64,000 bases of DNA from PCRC01 sp017848435 (lineage in GTDB: Bacteria > Pseudomonadota > Gammaproteobacteria > Burkholderiales > Burkholderiaceae_C). The stretch is from the NCBI GenBank assembly GCA_965284315.1, contig OZ260072.1, positions 1 through 64,000 of the forward strand, in the 5' to 3' direction. Under the pieces are notes generated by a model that worked only from the letters and a program-made list of their open reading frames with translations, had not been told where the DNA came from and did no database searches. How positions within the stretch are numbered: position 1 is the stretch's first letter; each line of letters opens with the position of its first letter. Shown here in pieces: positions 58,977 through 64,000 of the stretch. Both the position numbers and the translations under genes were made by a program.

Positions 58977-59891
58977 GTGCCCCCGTTGCCACCGCCCCCC
59001 CTGCCGCTGCCCACCCGCGACGGCGTGGGTGCCAGCTGTGTGGCCCTGCCCCCCGGCTCTTGGCCCACAGTGGCCGCCTTCCTGACCGAGCGCTTTGGGG
59101 CCATCGCCCCGACCGTCTGGCAGCAGCGCATCGCCCAGGGCGAGGTGGTGGACGAGCATGGCGTGGCCGTCACCGCCAGCCGGCCCTACCAGCCGCACCT
59201 GCGGGTCTACTACTACCGCGCGCTGGACGTGGAGCCACGCATCCCGTTTGACGAATGCGTGGTGTTCCAGGACGAACACATCGTGGTGGCCGACAAGCCG
59301 CACTTCCTGCCCGTCACGCCCAGCGGCCGTTACCTGCAAGAAACGCTGCTGGTGCGGCTGAAACGCCGGCTCGGCGTGGACACGCTGGCGCCCATGCACC
59401 GGCTGGACCGCGAAACCGCCGGGCTGGTGCTGTTTGCGGTGCAGCCTGCCACCCGCGGCGCCTACCACGGCGTGTTCATGCGGCACAGGGTGGAGAAGCG
59501 CTACGAGGCGGTCGCCCCCTGGCGCAGCGACCTGGCGCTGCCGCTCACGCGCCACAGCCGCATCGAAGAAGGGGACCGTTTTTTCTACCAGCGCGAGGTG
59601 CCGGGTGTGCCCAATGCCACCACCCACATCGAACTGCTGGCGCGCCACGGTGCGTTGGGCCACTACCGGCTCACGCCAGTCACCGGCAAGCAGCACCAGC
59701 TGCGGGTGCACATGAACGCGCTTGGCCTGCCGCTGCTGGGCGACCGTTTCTACCCAGACGTGCAGGACATCCCGGTGGACGACTTCAACGCGCCGCTGCA
59801 GCTGCTGGCGCGCTCACTCGCCTTCACCGACCCGGTGACTGGCCAGCCGCGCTACTTTGAGAGCACTCGGCGGCTGGCGGCCTTGCCGTGA
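58977..59891 (+). CDS. RluA-type RNA pseudouridine synthase
   Basis: 304 residues with PMHRLDRETAGLVLFA, where Asp is the catalytic residue, and TPVTGKQHQLRVHMNALGLPLLGD. Converts uridine to pseudouridine in rRNA or tRNA; the site is not predictable. A GTG at 58977, two bases after the trmB stop, is the likely start; the Pro-rich first about 12 residues leave this open. Its stop codon abuts the stop of the convergent transglutaminase gene. Confidence 0.9.
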   Translation: MPPLPPPPLPLPTRDGVGASCVALPPGSWPTVAAFLTERFGAIAPTVWQQRIAQGEVVDEHGVAVTASRPYQPHLRVYYYRALDVEPRIPFDECVVFQDEHIVVADKPHFLPVTPSGRYLQETLLVRLKRRLGVDTLAPMHRLDRETAGLVLFAVQPATRGAYHGVFMRHRVEKRYEAVAPWRSDLALPLTRHSRIEEGDRFFYQREVPGVPNATTHIELLARHGALGHYRLTPVTGKQHQLRVHMNALGLPLLGDRFYPDVQDIPVDDFNAPLQLLARSLAFTDPVTGQPRYFESTRRLAALP

Positions 59892-61007
59892 TCAAGCCTT
59901 GATTTCGCGCGCGCTGATCTGGTACTTGAAGTCGTCCGGCGCGTAGGAGTCGAACCGGCCTTCGGCGTTTTCAGCGGTGGGGTACATGAAGAAGCCGAGC
60001 TTGGGGCCGGTGGTGTGGGGCAATGCCACGTCGTGCGCGGTGTTCCAGCCCAGCCAGTTGCCTTCCCAGCCGCCGAACAGCGCGCTGTTCACCGGCGCCA
60101 CCACCGGGTGCTGGGTGGTCTTGATCCACTCCGGCGTTTCCAGGCGCATCACCTTGGCCACATCGGCCGGGTCCATCGCCACCCAACCGTGGTCTTTCAG
60201 GAACACCTCGGCACGGCAGTGCTGCGCGCCCTTCAGGCTGGCGGGGTTGCCGCTCAGCTCCTTGTAGCCAAACTCGGAGCGCGCCAGGCGGATGCCGTAC
60301 ACGTCGCGCGCCGGGATGCCAATGGAACGGCACAGGCCGACGTAGAGCGCGTTCAGGTCGGCGCACTTGCCGCCCAGGTTGCGTGTCTCCAGCATGGTCT
60401 TGATGTCGCCTTCGCCACAGCCACGCACCTTGGGTTCGCGGTAGGTGTTGTTCACCACCCAGTCGTACAGCACGCGGGCCTTGTCCACGTCGGTGCGGGC
60501 GCCCTGGGTGGCGGCCAGCGCGGTCTGGCGCACGATGCCGTCGGTCGGCAGCAGCGCGGTGGCCTGGGTCCAGTAGGCGCGGTCGGCGGCGTCCAGCGTG
60601 GCCGGCTGCTTGCGCGACCAGTCCACCGCGCGGTTCTGCGTCAACACCCGGCTGGTGATCTCCACAAACGGCTGGGTTTCCGAGGCGGCGAACTCGGCGT
60701 AGAGCATCTTCACGCCCTGCTTGTCGTCGTCGGTCATGCGGGCCTGGCCGTTGCTGGAGAACGCGCTTTCCAGCGACTGCTGGTAGTCGGTATTGACCGA
60801 CGGCACCGGTAACCAGACCTTGGTCACGCCCTGGGGCTTGACGATGTCGACCCGGGTGGTGACCTCAAAGGTGCGCCAGCCGCCGGGCTGGGGGCTGAAG
60901 CGGCGCTCGGCGGCGGCCGGCGTCTGCGCGAAGTGGATCGCGGGGAAGGCGGCGCCCAGCAGGGCGGCGGCGGAATTTTTGAGAAAGGCGCGGCGAACGG
61001 CGGTCAT
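59892..61007 (-). CDS. Tat-exported transglutaminase-like protein
   Basis: 371 residues. Signal with twin arginine VRRAFLKNSAAALLGAAFPA, then a transglutaminase-like domain with nucleophile in GGKCADLNALYVGLCRSIGIPAR and His/Asp in AQHCRAEVFLKDHGWVAMDPAD: the Cys-His-Asp triad is complete. Bacterial members are usually periplasmic cysteine proteases or crosslinkers. The ATG at 61007 starts the Tat signal; an upstream extension is not supported. The TlpA-like gene lies 126 bases upstream on the same strand. Confidence 0.88.
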   Translation of the reverse strand: MTAVRRAFLKNSAAALLGAAFPAIHFAQTPAAAERRFSPQPGGWRTFEVTTRVDIVKPQGVTKVWLPVPSVNTDYQQSLESAFSSNGQARMTDDDKQGVKMLYAEFAASETQPFVEITSRVLTQNRAVDWSRKQPATLDAADRAYWTQATALLPTDGIVRQTALAATQGARTDVDKARVLYDWVVNNTYREPKVRGCGEGDIKTMLETRNLGGKCADLNALYVGLCRSIGIPARDVYGIRLARSEFGYKELSGNPASLKGAQHCRAEVFLKDHGWVAMDPADVAKVMRLETPEWIKTTQHPVVAPVNSALFGGWEGNWLGWNTAHDVALPHTTGPKLGFFMYPTAENAEGRFDSYAPDDFKYQISAREIKA

Positions 61008-61133
61008 GAAAAGAGCTCCGGGTAGGGGTAGAAGGCAGGTGTCGCGGCAAGTGAAGGTGCCCCGAGGTCGCCCACGCCAGGCCACAGGCCCGGTGCGCTG
61101 CGGATTATCGCAGCCGGGTGTGACCGCCGGAAC

Positions 61134-61673
61134 TCAGGCGGCGTTGGCCGACGCGGGCTTGGCCGGCAACAGCGGCTTGACCCAGGCCTGCGCTTCGGCG
61201 CCGGTCCAGTCCAGCTCGCCCCGGATGCGCCGGCTCGGCTGGCCGTCGGCCGCCACCAGCACGCTGGTGGGGAACACGTTCACGTTCCAGGCCTTGGTGA
61301 TGGCGCCGTCGGGGTCCAGCAGCACCGGCAGGCGCAGCCCGTTGGCCTGCACGAACCGGCTCACCTTGGCCGCCGATTCGCGCACGTTGACGCACAGCAC
61401 CACCAGCCGGTCGGGGCCATGCTGCTCGGCCAAGGTTTGCATGCTGGGCAACTCGGCCAGGCAAGGCGGGCACCATGTGGCCCAGAAATTCACCAGCACC
61501 GCGCGGCCCTGCAGGCCGGCGAGGTCCCAGGTGCGCCCTGCAAGGTCCTTTGCCAGCAGGGCTGGCGCCGGCAAGCCTTTGGGCCAGGGCACGGCGTCGG
61601 CACGGGCGCTCAGCGGCAGCAGGCTGGCCGTGGCCAGCGGCAGGGGGGCAGAAATGAAGAGGCGGCGGTGCAT
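61134..61673 (-). CDS. TlpA-like periplasmic thiol-disulphide oxidoreductase
   Basis: 179 residues: signal-peptide-like start MHRRLFISAPLPLATASLLPLSARA, thioredoxin fold with active site FWATWCPPCLAE (Cys-Pro-Pro-Cys), and NVFPTSVLVAADG with the cis-Pro loop. It probably reduces or transfers disulphides on exported proteins. Divergent from dnaG, 52 bases apart, and may be co-transcribed with the exported transglutaminase-like gene. Confidence 0.9.
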   Translation of the reverse strand: MHRRLFISAPLPLATASLLPLSARADAVPWPKGLPAPALLAKDLAGRTWDLAGLQGRAVLVNFWATWCPPCLAELPSMQTLAEQHGPDRLVVLCVNVRESAAKVSRFVQANGLRLPVLLDPDGAITKAWNVNVFPTSVLVAADGQPSRRIRGELDWTGAEAQAWVKPLLPAKPASANAA

Positions 61674-61725
61674 GGGGCATTGTGACCTGCAGAAAGGGGC
61701 AAGGTTCCACTGCGACAATGCGCCC

Positions 61726-63624
61726 ATGGCCATCCCACAGTCGTTCATCCAGGAGCTGCTCGCGCGCGCCGACGTGGTGGACATCGTCGGCCGCTACGTG
61801 CCGCTCAAGAAAGGCGGCGCGAATTTCATGGGGCTGTGCCCCTTCCATGGCGAAAAATCGCCGTCGTTCTCGGTCAGCCCAAGCAAGCAGTTTTTCCACT
61901 GTTTCGGCTGCGGCAAGAACGGCAACGCCATCGGCTTCCTGATGGAGCACGCCGGCATGAGCTTTGTGGAGGCGGTGAAAGACCTGGCCCAGCAGTACGG
62001 CATGCAGGTACCCGACGACGAGCGCAGCCCGCAAGACCGCGAACGCGCCGCCGAGCAGCGCCAGAAACAGGCCACGCTTTCCGACGTGCTGGAGAAAGCC
62101 GGCGAGGCCTACCGCCGGCAGTTGCGCGTCTCGCCCAAGGCGGTGGACTACCTGAAGGGCCGCGGCCTCTCGGGCGACATTGCCAAGCAGTTTGGCCTGG
62201 GCTACGCGCCCGAAGGCTGGCGCAGCCTGGCCAGTGTGTTCGCCAATTACGACGACCCGCTGCTGGCCGAAAGCGGGCTGGTGATCGTCAACGTGGACGA
62301 CGACAGCGGCGAAGAAAAACGCTATGACCGTTTCCGCGACCGGGTGATGTTCCCGATCCGCAATGTCAAGGGCGAGTGCATCGGTTTTGGCGGCCGGGTG
62401 CTGGGGGAAGGCACACCCAAATACCTGAACTCCCCCGAAACCCCGGTCTTCAGCAAAGGCCGCGAACTCTACGGCCTGTTCGAGGCCCGCGCCGCGCTGC
62501 GCGAGCGGGGCTATGTGCTGGTCACCGAAGGCTACATGGACGTGGTGGCGCTGGCCCAGCTGGGCTTTCCCAACGCGGTGGCCACGCTCGGCACCGCCTG
62601 CACGCCCGACCATGTGCAAAAGCTGTTCCGCTTCACCGACAAGGTGGTCTTCAGCTTCGACGGCGACGCCGCCGGCCGCCGCGCCGCCCGCAAGGCACTC
62701 GACGGCGCCCTGCCCTACGCCACCGACGTGCGCTCGGTGAAGTTTTTGTTCCTGCCGGCCGAGCACGACCCGGACAGCTTTGTGCGCGAATTCGGCGCCG
62801 AGGCCTTCGAGGGCTGCATCACCGAAGCCGTGCCGTTGAGCCGCTTTTTGATCGACGCCGCGCGCGACGGTTGCGACCTCACCACCGCCGAAGGCCGCGC
62901 CCACATGGCCAGCAACGCGCGGCCGATGTGGCACCTGCTGCCCGACGGCGCGATCAAACGCCAGCTGCTCGGCGAACTCGCCGACCTGGTGCAGCTCGGC
63001 AACCACGAACTGGCCGACCTGTGGGGCCTGACCAAACCCAGCCCGGCCGCGAGACGGGCACCGGGCAGCTATGAAAAAAATAGCAATACCGACAGGTTTG
63101 ACACAGGCTCAGGGCCTAAAACATTCAAAAACAAACCCCAAGGAGGCTTTCAGACCCCTGTTTCGGGCGCCACACCGCGCCGACACGCCCCCGGCCGCAG
63201 CGCCCCGCCGAGCCGCGAAGACCGTGCCCTGTGCCTGCTGTTCACCGACCCCGGCGCCTGGGAAGCCCTCTCCAACGAAGAGCATGCGTTGTTGTGCGGC
63301 CTGGCCGCGCCCCACGGGCCGCTGTTCGTCTGGCTCGACGGCCAGAACCACGAACATGGCCCCCAAACCTGGGGGGCCTTGCAGGCCACATTGACCGGTG
63401 TGCCCGACGCCGATTTCCTGGTCCGCAAGGTCACCGAAACGCCGTCTGACATTGAGAACGACCCCGTCGAACTCAAAAATGTGCTCCACCAGATCGCGCT
63501 GGAAACACTGCGGGTGGAAAGTGCGCGCCTTGCGGCTTTGGCCGATTCAGACCCCGAAGCCCTCGCGCGCTTCCGCGAAGTGAGGGCCAAGCACGAAGAG
63601 CTGAAGGCCGGCAAAACGGTATAA
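61726..63624 (+). CDS. dnaG: DNA primase
   Basis: 632 residues. Zinc finger CPFHGEKSPSFSVSPSKQFFHCFGCG, TOPRIM core VLVTEGYMDVVAL and FSFDGDAAGRRAARKAL, and a C-terminal helicase-binding domain after about residue 490. It makes RNA primers for replication. The flexible linker before the helicase-binding domain contains a copy of the dispersed repeat (about residues 448-469, SYEKNSNTDRFDTGSGPKT), read in sense. The ATG beginning MAIPQSFIQELLARADV is standard. rpoD follows. Confidence 0.97.
   Translation: MAIPQSFIQELLARADVVDIVGRYVPLKKGGANFMGLCPFHGEKSPSFSVSPSKQFFHCFGCGKNGNAIGFLMEHAGMSFVEAVKDLAQQYGMQVPDDERSPQDRERAAEQRQKQATLSDVLEKAGEAYRRQLRVSPKAVDYLKGRGLSGDIAKQFGLGYAPEGWRSLASVFANYDDPLLAESGLVIVNVDDDSGEEKRYDRFRDRVMFPIRNVKGECIGFGGRVLGEGTPKYLNSPETPVFSKGRELYGLFEARAALRERGYVLVTEGYMDVVALAQLGFPNAVATLGTACTPDHVQKLFRFTDKVVFSFDGDAAGRRAARKALDGALPYATDVRSVKFLFLPAEHDPDSFVREFGAEAFEGCITEAVPLSRFLIDAARDGCDLTTAEGRAHMASNARPMWHLLPDGAIKRQLLGELADLVQLGNHELADLWGLTKPSPAARRAPGSYEKNSNTDRFDTGSGPKTFKNKPQGGFQTPVSGATPRRHAPGRSAPPSREDRALCLLFTDPGAWEALSNEEHALLCGLAAPHGPLFVWLDGQNHEHGPQTWGALQATLTGVPDADFLVRKVTETPSDIENDPVELKNVLHQIALETLRVESARLAALADSDPEALARFREVRAKHEELKAGKTV
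63068..63132 (+). repeat. Dispersed 64-bp repeat, copy A (inside dnaG)
   Basis: GCTATGAAAAAAATAGC (five-base-pair hairpin), AATACCGACAGG, TTTGACACAGGCTCAGGGCC, then TAAAACATTCAAAAAC. It is in sense orientation in the linker between the catalytic core and the helicase-binding domain of primase. It is much more AT-rich than the rest of dnaG. Confidence 0.82.
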
Positions 63625-63626
63625 TC
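63621..63626 (+). promoter_or_regulatory. Perfect -10 hexamer overlapping the dnaG stop, rpoD promoter candidate
   Basis: TATAAT spans the dnaG TAA stop codon. No good -35 lies 16-18 bases upstream (GAGCTG), so an extended or activator-dependent promoter would be needed. It would give rpoD a leader of about 200 bases (63630-63839), in which I see no riboswitch or clear hairpin. Confidence 0.45.
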
Positions 63627-63839
63627 CGATTTGCCTCGGCAAGAGCGACAGCAACACCTCCGGCCCCGACCGCCCACCTCGGTTCACACCACGGGAACAG
63701 GTCACCTCCCCGCAAGGATTGCACTCCAAATGTTCGCCCCCACATCTTGCCTATCAGGCCCTGCCTGTTTTCCCCCTGTGCGCCGGTTTTGCCGTGGCGC
63801 TTTTCTGCGTTTGGTTGCTCATTTGTTGAGGTTTTTTTC

Positions 63840-64000
63840 ATGCCTGCTCAAAAGTCCGTCCCGCCTGCAAAGCCCACCCCCAAAACCGCGGCCAAAACTG
63901 CCGTGAAAGCGGTGGCCAAGCCTGTGCCTGCGGTCAAAAAAACAACCGGCACGGCCGACAAGACCTCAACGAAAGCGAAGCCTGTGACCGAGAAAACTGC
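63840..64000 (+). CDS. rpoD: RNA polymerase sigma factor RpoD (N-terminal part)
   Basis: Only 53 codons are visible: MPAQKSVPPAKPTPKTAAK and further Lys/Ala/Pro/Thr-rich sequence, the disordered N-terminal extension common in RpoD of this family. The position directly downstream of dnaG is the classic primase-sigma70 arrangement. No sigma region is inside the window, so the call rests on synteny and composition. Confidence 0.8.
   Translation, partial: MPAQKSVPPAKPTPKTAAKTAVKAVAKPVPAVKKTTGTADKTSTKAKPVTEKT

Noticed and set aside
60793..61725. A possible 311-codon N-terminal extension of DnaG
   Set aside because: It runs antisense through the transglutaminase and TlpA-like genes and has no primase similarity; the standard DnaG start lies at 61726.
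1..64000. CRISPR array, insertion sequence, prophage or toxin-antitoxin genes
   Set aside because: No regularly spaced repeats, transposase motifs, integrase or small toxin-antitoxin pairs were found on either strand.

Overview
The window is high-GC (about 65-70 % by eye), densely packed chromosomal DNA of a betaproteobacterium, most probably a member of the Comamonadaceae (Rhodoferax / Hydrogenophaga / Polaromonas-like). That placement is inference from the blocks cysS-alkA-accA-tilS-lysC-tRNA-Ser, glyA-nrdR-minor pilins-ribD-ribE-ribBA-ribH-nusB and dnaG-rpoD. I see no insertion sequence, phage, CRISPR array, rRNA or replication origin.

Layout. 1-11.5 kb is accessory: the start of an enoyl-CoA hydratase gene, a small coiled-coil protein, a five-gene minus-strand operon (M24 peptidase-like protein, alpha/beta hydrolase-SDR fusion, ferritin-like 'metal-dependent hydrolase', ferredoxin reductase, acyl desaturase) divergent from a MerR-type regulator, then a two-gene signalling unit (diguanylate cyclase plus a PAS protein without an output domain). 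11.8-17.4 kb is a housekeeping minus-strand run: tRNA-Ser(GCU), lysC, tilS, accA, a 3-methyladenine glycosylase and cysS. 17.6-22.7 kb is a plus-strand envelope run: TPR/NTF2-like protein, YkuD L,D-transpeptidase, two cyclophilins, lpxH, mtfA. 22.8-29.5 kb has two very large minus-strand genes (DUF349 and DUF748/AsmA-like). 29.9-48.6 kb is a long plus-strand stretch: lytic transglycosylase, ZTP riboswitch-glyA, nrdR, a type IV pilus minor-pilin operon with pilY1 (clearly lower GC), the riboflavin operon with nusB, an aminotransferase, and ybgC-tolQ-tolR-tolA. 48.6-55.0 kb is minus strand: dnaE, then two pirins with a flavodoxin-like protein and a DoxX protein, divergent from a LysR regulator. 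55.1-64 kb holds the LysR gene, a renalase-like oxidoreductase, gluQ, trmB, a pseudouridine synthase, a convergent transglutaminase and TlpA-like thioredoxin, dnaG and the beginning of rpoD.

The least expected signal is a dispersed repeat of about 64 bp, present six times (15930, 23542, 28433, 52194, 57678, 63068). It has a GCTA...TAGC hairpin at one end and a conserved A-G-G-C-T core. Five of the six copies lie inside protein-coding frames, in both orientations and different frames, and encode linkers or even the N-terminus of a protein (the glycosylase at 15.3-16.0 kb). This resembles the protein-coding palindromic elements of Rickettsia.

The other candidate for an undescribed system is the MerR-controlled operon at 0.9-8.1 kb, whose gene content suggests oxidative remodelling of membrane acyl chains. 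Start sites were chosen from Shine-Dalgarno sequences, overlaps and family length; residue positions were counted by hand and are approximate.
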